Positions 1-8,906 of a DNA stretch of 64,000 bases are shown here, one piece after another. The stretch covers positions 1,372,501 to 1,436,500 of the forward strand of contig NZ_CP044426.1 of the NCBI RefSeq assembly GCF_008824185.1, given 5' to 3'. The notes beneath the pieces are model-generated. The model saw only the letters and a program-made list of their open reading frames with translations. It was not told the origin of the DNA and did no database searches. Source of the DNA: Paracoccus pantotrophus (GTDB lineage: Bacteria; Pseudomonadota; Alphaproteobacteria; Rhodobacterales; Rhodobacteraceae). Every line of letters begins with the position of its first letter. The first letter of the stretch is position 1. The position numbers and the translations under genes are program-made.

Positions 1-290
1 CACCCTGCGGTAGAAATGCCCGCCGCCGCCATGGTGACCGGCGGCGCCCTGGCCCGCGGTCCAGAGCGATGGCGGACGATTTCCCGACCGACCGGCCGGC
101 CGGCGCGGATCGGCCTGGCAGGCGTCACGACCACGCGGCTTGCCGGCCTGCGCGAACGGGCGCCCAAGCCTCGCGGCCATGCCGCCTATTGGCAGCAGCA
201 CAGCATCAAGTCCGCTTGACCTCGGGTAACGAAACGGCAAACAGTCTTCCTGTAACCGAATATTTTCGGCCATCTGGGAAGGAGCCCGTC
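1..290. other. Leader region upstream of phaA, no gene seen
   Basis: No reading frame here resembles a known protein; the open frames are GC-driven. The stretch should hold the phaA promoter. An AAGGAG ribosome binding site lies at 279-284, close ahead of the phaA start. I could not assign -35 and -10 boxes with confidence. Confidence 0.5.
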
Positions 291-1466
291 ATGACCAAAG
301 CCGTAATCGTTTCCGCTGCCCGCACCCCCGTCGGCAGCTTTCTGGGATCCTTTGCGAACCTGCCGGCGCATGAGCTTGGCGCCATCGTCCTGAAAGCGGT
401 CGTCGAGCGCGCCGGAATCGATCCTTCCGAAGTGTCCGAAACCATCCTGGGCCAGGTGCTGACCGCCGCCCAGGGCCAGAACCCCGCCCGCCAGGCGCAT
501 ATCAAGGCCGGCTTCCCGCGGGAATCGGCGGCCTGGGTCATCAACCAGGTCTGCGGCTCGGGTCTGCGTACGGTGGCGCTGGCGGCGCAGCAGGTTCTGC
601 TGGGCGACGCCAGGATCGTCGTGGCCGGCGGCCAGGAATCCATGTCGCTGGCACCCCATGCCGCCTATATCCGCGCCGGGCAGAAGATGGGCGACATGAA
701 GATGCTCGACACCATGATCAAGGACGGGCTCTGGGACGCCTTCAACGATTACCACATGGGCACCACGGCCGAAAACGTCGCCGGCAAATGGGAAATCTCG
801 CGGGCCGAGCAGGACCAGTTCGCCGTCGCCTCGCAGAACAAGGCCGAGGCTGCGCAGAAGGCCGGCAAGTTCGCCGACGAGATCGTGCCCGTGACCATCA
901 AGTCCCGCAAGGGCGAGACGGTGGTCGATGCCGATGAATACATCCGCCACGGCGCCACGCTGGAGGCAATGGAGAAGCTGCGCCCCGCCTTTAGCAAGGA
1001 GGGGACGGTGACGGCCGGCAATGCCTCGGGCCTGAACGACGGCGCCGCCGCCGTGCTGGTCATGACCGAGGACGAGGCCGCTCGCCGCGGCCTGACGCCG
1101 CTGGCCCGCATCGCCTCCTATGCGACCGCCGGTGTGGACCCGCAGATCATGGGCACCGGCCCGATCCCCGCCAGCCGCAAGGCGCTGGAAAAGGCCGGCT
1201 GGTCGGTCGGCGACCTGGACCTGGTCGAGGCGAACGAGGCCTTCGCTGCCCAGGCCATCGCCGTGAACCGCGACATGGGCTGGGATCCCTCGATCGTGAA
1301 CGTGAACGGCGGCGCCATCGCCATCGGCCATCCCATCGGCGCCTCGGGCTGCCGCATCCTGAACACGCTGCTGTTCGAAATGCAGCGCCGCGACGCGAAA
1401 AAGGGCCTGGCCACGCTGTGCATCGGCGGCGGCATGGGCGTCGCCCTGTGCCTCGAGCGCCCCTGA
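291..1466 (+). CDS. phaA: Acetyl-CoA acetyltransferase (beta-ketothiolase)
   Basis: This thiolase condenses two acetyl-CoA molecules to acetoacetyl-CoA, the first step of polyhydroxybutyrate synthesis in the cytoplasm. The 391-residue protein has the expected full length. The acyl-accepting cysteine is Cys88 in NQVCGSG, the catalytic histidine is His347 in GHPIGASG, and the second active cysteine is Cys377 in CIGGGMG. The ATG at 291 follows an AAGGAG site and begins MTKAVIVSAARTP, the normal thiolase N-terminus; the longer open frame upstream is not protein-like. The gene lies 86 bp ahead of phaB on the same strand, so the two probably form the phaAB operon. No polymerase gene (phaC) is in the window. 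Confidence 0.96.
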   Translation: MTKAVIVSAARTPVGSFLGSFANLPAHELGAIVLKAVVERAGIDPSEVSETILGQVLTAAQGQNPARQAHIKAGFPRESAAWVINQVCGSGLRTVALAAQQVLLGDARIVVAGGQESMSLAPHAAYIRAGQKMGDMKMLDTMIKDGLWDAFNDYHMGTTAENVAGKWEISRAEQDQFAVASQNKAEAAQKAGKFADEIVPVTIKSRKGETVVDADEYIRHGATLEAMEKLRPAFSKEGTVTAGNASGLNDGAAAVLVMTEDEAARRGLTPLARIASYATAGVDPQIMGTGPIPASRKALEKAGWSVGDLDLVEANEAFAAQAIAVNRDMGWDPSIVNVNGGAIAIGHPIGASGCRILNTLLFEMQRRDAKKGLATLCIGGGMGVALCLERP

Positions 1467-1474
1467 CCCGAAAA

Positions 1475-1501
1475 GGCGCGCGCAACTATCTTGCGCGCGC
1501 C
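1475..1501 (+). other. Perfect 11-bp hairpin in the phaA-phaB gap
   Basis: GGCGCGCGCAA at 1475-1485 pairs perfectly with TTGCGCGCGCC at 1491-1501 around a CTATC loop. No U run follows, so it is unlikely to be a full terminator. It may stabilise the phaA part of the transcript or attenuate phaB expression (inference). Confidence 0.6.
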
Positions 1502-1552
1502 GTGCCAGTTCGGTAACACAATTTCACGACCATTTTCAAAGGGGGACGAAAA

Positions 1553-2278
1553 ATGGCAAAAGTGGCCCTTGTGACCGGCGGGTCGCGCGGCATCGGCGCG
1601 GCAATCTCGAAGGCGCTGAAGGAGGCCGGCTATACGGTCGCGGCGAATTACGCCGGCAATGACGATGCCGCCCGCGCCTTTACCGAGGAAACCGGCATCA
1701 AGACCTACAAATGGTCGGTGGCGGATTACGACGCCTGCGCGGCGGGCATCAAGCAGGTGGAGGAGGAGCTTGGCCCCATCGCCGTGCTGGTCAACAATGC
1801 CGGCATCACCCGCGACGCGATGTTCCACAAGATGACCCCCCAGCAGTGGAAAGAGGTCATCGACACCAACCTGACGGGCCTGTTCAACATGACCCATCCG
1901 GTCTGGTCGGGCATGCGCGACCGCAAATACGGCCGTATCGTCAACATCAGCTCGATCAACGGCCAGAAGGGCCAGGCCGGCCAGGCGAACTATTCGGCGG
2001 CCAAGGCAGGCGACCTGGGCTTTACCAAGGCGCTGGCCCAGGAAGGCGCCCGTGCCGGCATCACCGTGAACGCGATCTGCCCCGGCTATATCGGCACCGA
2101 GATGGTCCGCGCCATCGACGAGAAGGTGCTGAACGAGCGCATCATCCCCCAGATCCCGGTCGGCCGCCTGGGCGAGCCCGAGGAAATCGCGCGCTGCGTG
2201 GTCTTCCTGGCTTCCGAGGATGCCGGTTTCATCACCGGCTCGACCATCAGCGCCAATGGCGGCCAGTTCTTCGTCTGA
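1553..2278 (+). CDS. phaB: Acetoacetyl-CoA reductase (NADPH)
   Basis: This short-chain dehydrogenase reduces acetoacetyl-CoA to (R)-3-hydroxybutyryl-CoA, the monomer for polyhydroxybutyrate. It is 241 residues, the family length. The N-terminal Rossmann motif TGGSRGIG binds the cofactor, NNAG follows near residue 83, and the catalytic region carries NISS and the YSAAK tyrosine-lysine pair. A GGGGGAC site precedes the ATG. It lies directly downstream of phaA with a hairpin in between and a strong terminator after it, which supports a two-gene phaAB unit. A general FabG is less likely because of the pairing with phaA and the MAKVALVTGG-type N-terminus. Confidence 0.95.
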   Translation: MAKVALVTGGSRGIGAAISKALKEAGYTVAANYAGNDDAARAFTEETGIKTYKWSVADYDACAAGIKQVEEELGPIAVLVNNAGITRDAMFHKMTPQQWKEVIDTNLTGLFNMTHPVWSGMRDRKYGRIVNISSINGQKGQAGQANYSAAKAGDLGFTKALAQEGARAGITVNAICPGYIGTEMVRAIDEKVLNERIIPQIPVGRLGEPEEIARCVVFLASEDAGFITGSTISANGGQFFV

Positions 2279-2298
2279 GCCGGCTCCCCCGACAGGCA

Positions 2299-2329
2299 AC
2301 GGCCCGCGAGATGTCGCGGGCCGTTTCTC
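2299..2329 (+). terminator. Rho-independent terminator after phaB
   Basis: ACGGCCCGCGA at 2299-2309 pairs perfectly with TCGCGGGCCGT at 2314-2324 around GATG, followed by TTTCTC. It sits 20 bp after the phaB stop, between convergent genes. Confidence 0.8.
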
Positions 2330-2379
2330 ATTCCATGGTCCTGGCCTTCGGGCGGGCACGGGCCCGCCCGCGCCGCAGG

Positions 2380-2544
2380 TCAATGCGACAGGCGCGTGAT
2401 CTCTTCCTTGAGGCGAAGTTTTTCCTTCTTCATCCGGGCGATGGTGAGGTCATCCGTGCCGGGGCTGCGATGCGCGGCCTCGATGGCGTTCGAAAGTGAC
2501 TGATGTTTGCGGCGAAGCTCCTGCACATGGGATTCAACCGACAT
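2380..2544 (-). CDS. DUF465 (YdcH-type) small helical protein
   Basis: This 54-residue protein starts MSVESHVQELRRKH and is nearly all charged helix with a Lys/Glu-rich second half, as in the DUF465 family. Its function is not established. I chose the ATG at 2544 because AAGAGGAGG lies just upstream and the family begins this way; the open frame continues upstream to 2640 but that extension is not family-like. It is transcribed toward phaB and does not overlap the methyltransferase gene that starts the next unit. Confidence 0.8.
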   Translation of the reverse strand: MSVESHVQELRRKHQSLSNAIEAAHRSPGTDDLTIARMKKEKLRLKEEITRLSH

Positions 2545-2602
2545 TCCGTCCTCCTCTTGGATTGATCGAACCAAGGGATTGCAGCATAGAATCGTCACAT
2601 TG

Positions 2603-3361
2603 TCACCGAAAATTCGGCCCGCCGAGCGAAAGTGCCGCACCCTCGCGCAAAACCGCCTGTGCGGCCCCGGTCAGGTCTTCTTCATCGGCCGAATGTAACG
2701 GTTTTGCATGCATGACAAAGGGCGACAGCAGGCGCAGCGGCGCCCGCGTGCCCTTGCGCGCGGCGACGATGATCCGCCCCGCTTCGCGCCCCTCGCGCGC
2801 CGCGACCGGCAGGATCGTGATCGCCCCGGCCGCGGCCGAAAGCGCGGCCAGGATCTCGGCCAGCCGCTCGCTGCGCTGGATCAGCGTCAGCCAGCCGCCC
2901 GGCCGCAACCGGCGCAGCCCGGCCTCGATCCACAGCGGCAGGGGCGTGGCCTCGTGCCGGGCGCGGCCGCGGCCGGCATCGGGCGCCGGCGGGCCGCCGG
3001 TGAAATAGGGCGGGTTGGCGATCACATGGTCGAAGCTTTGGCCGCGCAGGGCGGCAGGCATCCGGGCCAGGTCGCCCTCATGCAGCTCGGCCGGAATGGC
3101 ATTGGCCGCGGCATTGCGTCGCGCCAGCTCGGCATAAGCCGGCTGGAGTTCCAGCCCGGCCAGCCGCAGGCCCGGCACCCGCGCGCCCAGGCACAACAGC
3201 GCCGCCCCTGCCCCGCAGCCCAGTTCCAGCACGCTGTCGCCGGGTCGCGCCGGGCAGGCCGCCGCCAGCATCACCGCATCCGCCCCGGCGCGATAGCCCT
3301 GCGCGGGCTGGGCAATGCGCAGCCGGCCGCCGAGGAATCCGTCCTCGCGCAGTTCAGTCAT
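2603..3361 (-). CDS. TrmN6-type tRNA adenine-N6 methyltransferase
   Basis: The 252-residue protein is an S-adenosylmethionine-dependent methyltransferase of the tRNA1(Val) (adenine37-N6) type. The SAM-binding motif is VLELGCGAGAALL near residues 44-56, and the N6-adenine signature NPPY is present near residue 115. The start (MTELREDGFLGGRL) matches the family, in which the leading D-FLGG-L motif is typical. Its first codons overlap the end of the DUF2007 gene upstream by 8 bp, so the two are translationally linked. The exact RNA substrate is inferred from family membership only. Confidence 0.8.
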   Translation of the reverse strand: MTELREDGFLGGRLRIAQPAQGYRAGADAVMLAAACPARPGDSVLELGCGAGAALLCLGARVPGLRLAGLELQPAYAELARRNAAANAIPAELHEGDLARMPAALRGQSFDHVIANPPYFTGGPPAPDAGRGRARHEATPLPLWIEAGLRRLRPGGWLTLIQRSERLAEILAALSAAAGAITILPVAAREGREAGRIIVAARKGTRAPLRLLSPFVMHAKPLHSADEEDLTGAAQAVLREGAALSLGGPNFR

Positions 3362-3566
3362 GATGGATGCGATTGTCCCGCAGGATGGCGCGCGCCATGA
3401 ACAGGTCGCGATCCGCCACCATCAGCCGCCGCGGCAGGATGCCCAGCGAACCTTCCAGCACGCTCATGTGCTGGTCCAGCGGAAAGGCATGGATCCCCTC
3501 GGCCGCCAGCAGGTCGGCGGCGCGGGTGATGAGAAGTGGATCGGTGGTGCGCAGAAGCTCTTTCAT
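3354..3566 (-). CDS. DUF2007 domain protein
   Basis: A 70-residue protein, MKELLRTTDPLLITRAADLL, matching the DUF2007 (putative signal transducing) family, which is a small ferredoxin-like fold of unknown role. It includes the usual V/I-L-D-x-H pattern with LDQHMS near residue 30. Its end overlaps the start of the methyltransferase gene by 8 bp. It is divergent from the polyprenyl synthase, with about 75 bp between the two starts. Confidence 0.8.
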   Translation of the reverse strand: MKELLRTTDPLLITRAADLLAAEGIHAFPLDQHMSVLEGSLGILPRRLMVADRDLFMARAILRDNRIHHD

Positions 3567-3641
3567 GACACAGCAAAGTTACGCGGCTGTTGCGCATGTG
3601 TCCATGGCGTGGCAATGGCTGGCAGCGAAAGGGGATCGCTG

Positions 3642-4643
3642 ATGGGCATGAACGAAAACGTCTCCAAGCCGCTCGACCGGCTCTCCGTGGAACTGGCCGG
3701 GGATATGGGCCGGGTCAATGCGCTGATCCGCGAACGCATGGCCAGCCGCCACGCCCCCCGCATTCCGGAAGTGACCGCGCATCTGGTCGAGGCCGGCGGC
3801 AAGCGGCTGCGGCCGATGCTGGTGCTGGCGGCCGCGCGGCTGTGCGGCTATGGCGGCGACAGCCATGTGCTGCTGGCCGCGGCGGTCGAGTTCATCCATA
3901 CCGCAACGCTTCTGCATGACGACGTGGTCGACGAAAGCCGGCAGCGGCGCGGCCGGCCGACGGCCAACCTGCTGTGGGACAACAAGTCCAGCGTGCTGGT
4001 CGGCGATTACCTGTTCGCGCGCAGCTTCCAGCTGATGGCGGATACGGAGAGCATGCAGGTCATGCGCATCCTGGCCAATGCCAGCGCCACCATCGCCGAG
4101 GGCGAGGTGCTGCAGCTGACCGCCGCGCAGGACGTCTCGACCACCGAGGACACCTATATCCAGATCGTGCGCGGCAAGACAGCGGCGCTGTTTTCCGCCG
4201 CGACCGAGGCAGGCGCGGTGGTGGCCGGCGCCGACCCGGCGGTGCAGCGGGCGCTGTTCGATTACGGCGATGCGCTGGGGATCGCCTTCCAGATCGTCGA
4301 CGACCTCTTGGATTACGGCGGCTCGACCACCACGATCGGCAAGAATGTCGGCGACGATTTCCGCGAGCGCAAGCTGACTCTGCCGGTGATCAAGGCCATC
4401 GCCCGCGCCGACGAGGCCGAGCGCGCCTTCTGGGAACGCACCATCGGCCAGGGCCGGCAGGACGAGGCCGACCTGGCCACTGCGCTGGAGATCCTGCGCC
4501 GCCGCGAGGCGCTGGAGGCCGCCCGCGCCGATGCCATCGCCTGGGCCGGCCGCGCCAAGGCGGCGCTGCAAGCCGCGCCCGACCAGCCCCTGCGCCGCAT
4601 CCTGGCGGACTTGGCGGATTTCGTGGTCTCGCGCCTGTCCTGA
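3642..4643 (+). CDS. ispB: Polyprenyl diphosphate synthase (octaprenyl type)
   Basis: This trans-prenyltransferase builds the long isoprenoid tail of ubiquinone from farnesyl diphosphate and isopentenyl diphosphate. It is 333 residues long. The first Asp-rich motif DDVVD is at 93-97 and the second, DDLLD, at 220-224; GGKRLRP near 52-58 binds isopentenyl diphosphate. Start choice: ATG at 3642 after GAAAGGGG; a second in-frame ATG lies 6 bp on, and the open frame extends upstream without family similarity. Chain length (octa versus deca) cannot be read safely from the sequence; Paracoccus uses ubiquinone-10, so a decaprenyl product is possible. Confidence 0.9.
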   Translation: MGMNENVSKPLDRLSVELAGDMGRVNALIRERMASRHAPRIPEVTAHLVEAGGKRLRPMLVLAAARLCGYGGDSHVLLAAAVEFIHTATLLHDDVVDESRQRRGRPTANLLWDNKSSVLVGDYLFARSFQLMADTESMQVMRILANASATIAEGEVLQLTAAQDVSTTEDTYIQIVRGKTAALFSAATEAGAVVAGADPAVQRALFDYGDALGIAFQIVDDLLDYGGSTTTIGKNVGDDFRERKLTLPVIKAIARADEAERAFWERTIGQGRQDEADLATALEILRRREALEAARADAIAWAGRAKAALQAAPDQPLRRILADLADFVVSRLS

Positions 4644-4665
4644 CCATCAAGCCCCGCGCCGACGA

Positions 4666-4692
4666 AAAAGCCCGGCAAGAAGCCGGGCTTTT
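4666..4692. terminator. Bidirectional terminator between ispB and amt
   Basis: AAAAGCCCGGC at 4666-4676 pairs perfectly with GCCGGGCTTTT at 4682-4692 around AAGAA. The A and U runs on the two sides let it work on both strands, which fits the two convergent genes. Confidence 0.88.
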
Positions 4693-4713
4693 CCTTTTGC
4701 CTGAAGCCCTGCC

Positions 4714-6162
4714 TCAGCTGTTATAGGCGTTCTCGCCATGGGTGGTGACATCGAGGCCCTGCCGCTCGTCGCCGCCCGAGACGCGCAGGCCGATCACCGC
4801 CTTAACGATCATCAGCGCGATGAACGAGACCACGGCCGACCAGACCACCGCCACGGTCACGCCCAACGTCTGGGTCATCACCTGGCCGGCGATGTCATAG
4901 CCGGCCACGACCGATTCGGTGGCATAGTCGTAGATGCCCGAGCCGCCCAGCGACGGCGCGGCGAAGACGCCAGTCAGGATGGCGCCGACGATGCCGCCGA
5001 TACCGTGGATGCCGAACACGTCCAGGCTTTCGTCCACGCCCAGCTTCGCCTTCAGGCTGACGACGAACCACATGCACAGGAAGCCCGCGGCCAGGCCGAT
5101 GACGATGGCGCCCATCGGGCCGACGAAGCCGGCGGCGGGGGTGATGCCGACGAGGCCGGCGATGGCACCCGAGACCCCGCCCAGAAGCGAGGGGTGGCCG
5201 CGCAGCAGCCATTCGCCGAAGGCCCAGGCCAGCGCGGCGGCGGCGGTGGCGACGGTGGTGTTCAGGATCGCCATGGCGGCGGTGCCGGTGGCCTCCATGT
5301 TCGAGCCGGCGTTGAAGCCGAACCAGCCGATCCACAGCAGGCAGCCGCCCAGGAAGGTAAAGGGCAGGTTGTGCGGCGCCATCAACTCCTTGCCGTAGCC
5401 CAGCCGCGGCCCGACGACCAGCGCCGCCACCAGCCCGGCGACGCCGGCGTTGATGTGGATGACCGTGCCGCCGGCGAAGTCCAGGTCGCCATGGCCGAAC
5501 AGGAAGCCGCCCGGCGCGTCATAGGCCGAGGGCCCGCCCCACCACCAGACCATATGCGCCATGGGCAGGTAGGAGAAGAAGAACCAGATCACCACGAAGG
5601 CCAGCACGGCCGCGAATTTCATCCTCTCGACCGTGGCGCCGACGATCAGCGCCGGCGCGATGCAGGCGAAGGCCATCTGGAAGATGATGAAGACATATTC
5701 CGGCACATAGACATTGGTGGTGAAGGTCTCGGCAAGGGACGCGCTGTCCACCCCCGCCAGGAACGCCTTGGAGAGGCCGCCGATGAAGGGCGTGAGCCAG
5801 GTCGCCTCCTCGGCCGAGCCGGCGCCGGTGAAGGCCAGCGAATAGCCGAAACAGACCCACAGGATCGACATGATGCAGAAGATGGTGAAGACCTGCATCA
5901 GCACCGAGAGCATGTTCTTGGCCCGCACCAGCCCGCCATAGAACAGCGCCAGCCCCGGAATGGACATGGCCATGACCAGGATGGCCGAAATCATCATCCA
6001 GGTCGTGTCGCCCTTGTCGACGATGGGCGCCAGGGTCTCGACGACGGTTTCGACGGTCGCCGCCGGGGCCTCGGCATCCTGCGCCAGGGCCGGCACCGCC
6101 AGCCCGATCAGCGGGAGGGCGAGCGCCGGGATCATGGGTTTGATCGCGGTAGGTCTCATCAT
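4714..6162 (-). CDS. amt: Ammonium transporter (Amt family)
   Basis: A 482-residue inner-membrane ammonium channel. A cleavable signal peptide (ending near LAVPALAQ) is followed by about 11 hydrophobic segments. Family hallmarks visible include ALFYGGLVR, the conserved phenylalanine/histidine pore region, and DVFGIHGIGGIVG containing the pore histidine. Two adjacent ATG codons begin the gene after AGGAAAC; either could be used. No glnK lies upstream, which is unusual because Amt genes normally follow a PII gene; the upstream 250 bp are a shared promoter region with the divergent penicillin-binding protein. Nitrogen control is expected from the family but no NtrC site was recognised. Confidence 0.93.
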   Translation of the reverse strand: MMRPTAIKPMIPALALPLIGLAVPALAQDAEAPAATVETVVETLAPIVDKGDTTWMMISAILVMAMSIPGLALFYGGLVRAKNMLSVLMQVFTIFCIMSILWVCFGYSLAFTGAGSAEEATWLTPFIGGLSKAFLAGVDSASLAETFTTNVYVPEYVFIIFQMAFACIAPALIVGATVERMKFAAVLAFVVIWFFFSYLPMAHMVWWWGGPSAYDAPGGFLFGHGDLDFAGGTVIHINAGVAGLVAALVVGPRLGYGKELMAPHNLPFTFLGGCLLWIGWFGFNAGSNMEATGTAAMAILNTTVATAAAALAWAFGEWLLRGHPSLLGGVSGAIAGLVGITPAAGFVGPMGAIVIGLAAGFLCMWFVVSLKAKLGVDESLDVFGIHGIGGIVGAILTGVFAAPSLGGSGIYDYATESVVAGYDIAGQVMTQTLGVTVAVVWSAVVSFIALMIVKAVIGLRVSGGDERQGLDVTTHGENAYNS

Positions 6163-6418
6163 GTTTCCTGCACCTTCTTTCTGCGTTGCAGCAGTTCCAT
6201 GTCCCGGTCAGGAAACCCGCCGCCCCCCTCCAGGCACAAGGTTTGTGCAGCTTTCGGCCCGGCCCGCCCCTCGCCTGCACGAAATAAGGGCAGGAATGCC
6301 GGGTTCTGCAGCCTGCGGGGGCAGTTCACTGATAGGTCATCTCGGTTCTCAAGCCCCTGGCTTTGATGTATGTTGCGCGCCAATGGGCCGGAGCAATCGG
6401 CCGGGCAGGAAAGCAGGC

Positions 6419-8758
6419 ATGAAGAAACCGACCGGCAAGGGCCGCATCGTCGCGGACAAGCGCAATTTCGACCAAGCCCCTCAGAAAGCGCAGAAACGAA
6501 CCGGCGGATCATCCCCTGGCAAGCCCCCCAGGCGGCGGCGCGGCGGCAATGTGGTGACGCGGGGAATCGCCGGAATCATCGCGCTGGTCTGGCGGGTGAT
6601 CTGGGGCGCCTTCTGGCGGCTGGGGCTGACGGTGGCGCTGATTCTGCTGGCCGCCAGCTTCTATTATTACACCACGCTGCCCGAACCTGCGGCGCTTTTC
6701 GACGGCCGTGCCCGCGGTTCCGTCACCATGCTGGACACCGAGGGCCGGGTCTTTGCCTGGCGTGGCGAAACTTTCGGCATGGTCAGCGCCGACAAGATCG
6801 CACCGGTGCTGAAGGACGCGGTGGTCGCCACCGAGGACAAGCGATTCTATCGCCATCCGGGCGTGGACCCGCAGGGCATCGCCAGCGCCATCAAGATCAA
6901 CCTGGCCGCCGGCCGCGGCCCGCTGGAGGGCAACGGCGGCTCGACCATCACCCAGCAGGTCGCCAAGCTTCTGTGCCTGGGCGAGAGCTTCGACCCGATC
7001 CGCTGGAAATCCGAGGCCGAGTTCGAGGCCGAGTGCCGCAAGTCCTCGATCTGGCGCAAGGTCAAGGAAGTGCCCTATGCGCTGGCGATGGAGTTCAAGT
7101 ATTCCAAGCAGGACATCCTGAACATCTACATGAACCGCTCGTATCTGGGTGCCGGGGCGCGCGGCTTCGAGGCGGCGGCGCAGCGTTACTTCGACAAGTC
7201 GGCCGCCGAGGTGAACGCGGCCGAGGCGGCGATGCTGGCCGGGCTGCTCAAGGCGCCCAGCTATTTCGCGCCGACCTCGAACCTGCAGCGCGCCCAGGAC
7301 CGGGCCACGGTGATCCTGGGGCTGATGCATGACCAGGGCTATCTGGACGACAGGCAGTTCGCCGAGGCCAAGGCGCAACCGGCGGCGCTGTCCAAGGCGG
7401 CGGCGGCGCGGGCCGGCGGCTATTTTGCCGATTGGGTAATGGAATCCGGCCCCGGCTTCCTGACCAGCGAGACGACCGAGGACGTCACCATCACCACCAC
7501 CTTCGACCAGCGCGTGCAGCGCGCCGCCGAACGTGCGCTGAAGCGCATCTTCGACGAAAAGGTCGCCGAGGGCTCCAAGGCGCAGGCGGCCGTGGTGGTG
7601 ATGTCGCCCGACGGCGCCGTGCGCGCCATGATCGGCGGGCGCGACAATACCGCGACCGGCACCTTCAACCGCGCGACCCAGGCCAAGCGGCAGACCGGCT
7701 CCAGCTTCAAGCCCTTCGTCTTTGCCGCCGCGCTGGACCAGGGCTACAGCCCGAACGACACGGTGCTGGACGCGCCGCTGACCATCAACGTGCGCGGCTC
7801 GGGACCGTGGTCGCCGCAGAACTACACCCGCCGCTATTCGGGCGAGGTGACGCTGACCCGCGCCCTGTCGCAATCGCTGAACACCGCCACCATCCGCCTG
7901 CAGGAAATCGCCGGCCGCGATGCCGTGCGCCGCGTGGCGCAGGATTTCGGCTTTGCCAGCGACCTGGCCAGCGGCCCCTCGCTGGGGCTGGGCGTCTCGG
8001 AATCGACGCTGCTGGCGATGACCGGCGCCTATGCCGGCATCCGCAACGGCGGCACCGCCGTCAGCCCCTACGGCCTGGTGGAGCTGCGCATCAAGGGCGA
8101 CGACCAGGCGCTGATCGGCCAGGCCGGCGGCATGGGCCAGCGCGTGATCTCGCAAAAGGCGGCGCGCGAGCTGATCGGCATGATGCAGCAGGTGATCGAG
8201 CGCGGCACCGGCACCCGCGCCAGGCTGTCGGGCCGTCCGGCGGCGGGCAAGACCGGCACCACCTCGAGCTATCGCGACGCCTGGTTCATCGGCTTCACCG
8301 GGCAATATGTCACCGGCGTCTGGATGGGCTATGACGACAACACGCCGCTGAAGGGCGTGACCGGCGGCGGGCTGCCGGCCGAGATCTGGCAGGCGGTGAT
8401 GGCCGAGATCCACGAGGGCCTGCCGGTCGAATCGCTGGGCAGTTTCGCCTTCGACCCGGACAGTGCCGTCCCGCAGGTGGTCAGCACCGGCGGCGATGGC
8501 GCGGCCGATCCCCTGGCCGCGGCGCTGTCCGAGGCGCTTGGCCAGCCCTTGCCGCAAGGCCAGCGCCAGGATCAGACGCAGCCGGGGGACGGGGCCGGGC
8601 GCGCCCTGCCCGATCCCGGCGTGCAGACGCCCGGCGGCCCGCCCACCTTCCCGGCCGAGACCATCACCAGCGGCCCCGAAGCCGAGATGCCGCCGCCCGG
8701 CGCCGACGACGCGCTGACCCAGGCGCTGCGCGGCATCCAGGGTGTCTATCAGGAATGA
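6419..8758 (+). CDS. Class A penicillin-binding protein (PBP1A family)
   Basis: A bifunctional peptidoglycan synthase of 779 residues anchored in the inner membrane. A basic cytoplasmic tail (about 1-45) precedes one membrane segment near 50-82. The glycosyltransferase domain shows ATEDKRFYRHPG with its catalytic glutamate and GGSTITQQVAKL. The transpeptidase domain shows the serine motif SSFK within TGSSFKPF, SLN as the SxN motif, and KTGTT. The C-terminal 120 residues are Pro/Gly-rich and probably disordered. I chose the ATG at 6419, preceded by GGCAGGAAAG; the open frame extends 150 codons upstream but lacks similarity. It is divergent from amt and followed by a terminator. Confidence 0.93.
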   Translation: MKKPTGKGRIVADKRNFDQAPQKAQKRTGGSSPGKPPRRRRGGNVVTRGIAGIIALVWRVIWGAFWRLGLTVALILLAASFYYYTTLPEPAALFDGRARGSVTMLDTEGRVFAWRGETFGMVSADKIAPVLKDAVVATEDKRFYRHPGVDPQGIASAIKINLAAGRGPLEGNGGSTITQQVAKLLCLGESFDPIRWKSEAEFEAECRKSSIWRKVKEVPYALAMEFKYSKQDILNIYMNRSYLGAGARGFEAAAQRYFDKSAAEVNAAEAAMLAGLLKAPSYFAPTSNLQRAQDRATVILGLMHDQGYLDDRQFAEAKAQPAALSKAAAARAGGYFADWVMESGPGFLTSETTEDVTITTTFDQRVQRAAERALKRIFDEKVAEGSKAQAAVVVMSPDGAVRAMIGGRDNTATGTFNRATQAKRQTGSSFKPFVFAAALDQGYSPNDTVLDAPLTINVRGSGPWSPQNYTRRYSGEVTLTRALSQSLNTATIRLQEIAGRDAVRRVAQDFGFASDLASGPSLGLGVSESTLLAMTGAYAGIRNGGTAVSPYGLVELRIKGDDQALIGQAGGMGQRVISQKAARELIGMMQQVIERGTGTRARLSGRPAAGKTGTTSSYRDAWFIGFTGQYVTGVWMGYDDNTPLKGVTGGGLPAEIWQAVMAEIHEGLPVESLGSFAFDPDSAVPQVVSTGGDGAADPLAAALSEALGQPLPQGQRQDQTQPGDGAGRALPDPGVQTPGGPPTFPAETITSGPEAEMPPPGADDALTQALRGIQGVYQE

Positions 8759-8763
8759 GGAAC

Positions 8764-8795
8764 GGCCGGTTCCGCGGGACCGGCCTTCCTGTTTT
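8764..8795 (+). terminator. Terminator after the PBP gene
   Basis: GGCCGGTTCC at 8764-8773 pairs with GGACCGGCC at 8777-8785 with one bulged base, followed by TTCCTGTTTTT. It begins 6 bp after the stop codon. Confidence 0.78.
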
Positions 8796-8906
8796 TCGTG
8801 CAGGCCGCAGGCGTCATCACTGTGCCCGCCCGGCCGCGCCGCCGCGGTGGGTATTTGGGGAACGAAGAAGCCGCTTTGTCCTTGGCGCCGGGACGCGCGC
8901 CGGGGC

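Noticed and set aside
216..244. TTGACC as a -35 box for phaA
   Set aside because: No acceptable -10 hexamer follows at 16-18 bp.
2544..2640. Longer N-terminus for the DUF465 protein
   Set aside because: The internal ATG has a strong AAGAGGAGG site and matches the family start; the extension would also overlap the next gene.
4738..6366. Long plus-strand open frame opposite amt
   Set aside because: It is antisense to a clear Amt protein and shows only His/Arg/Asp-rich shadow composition.
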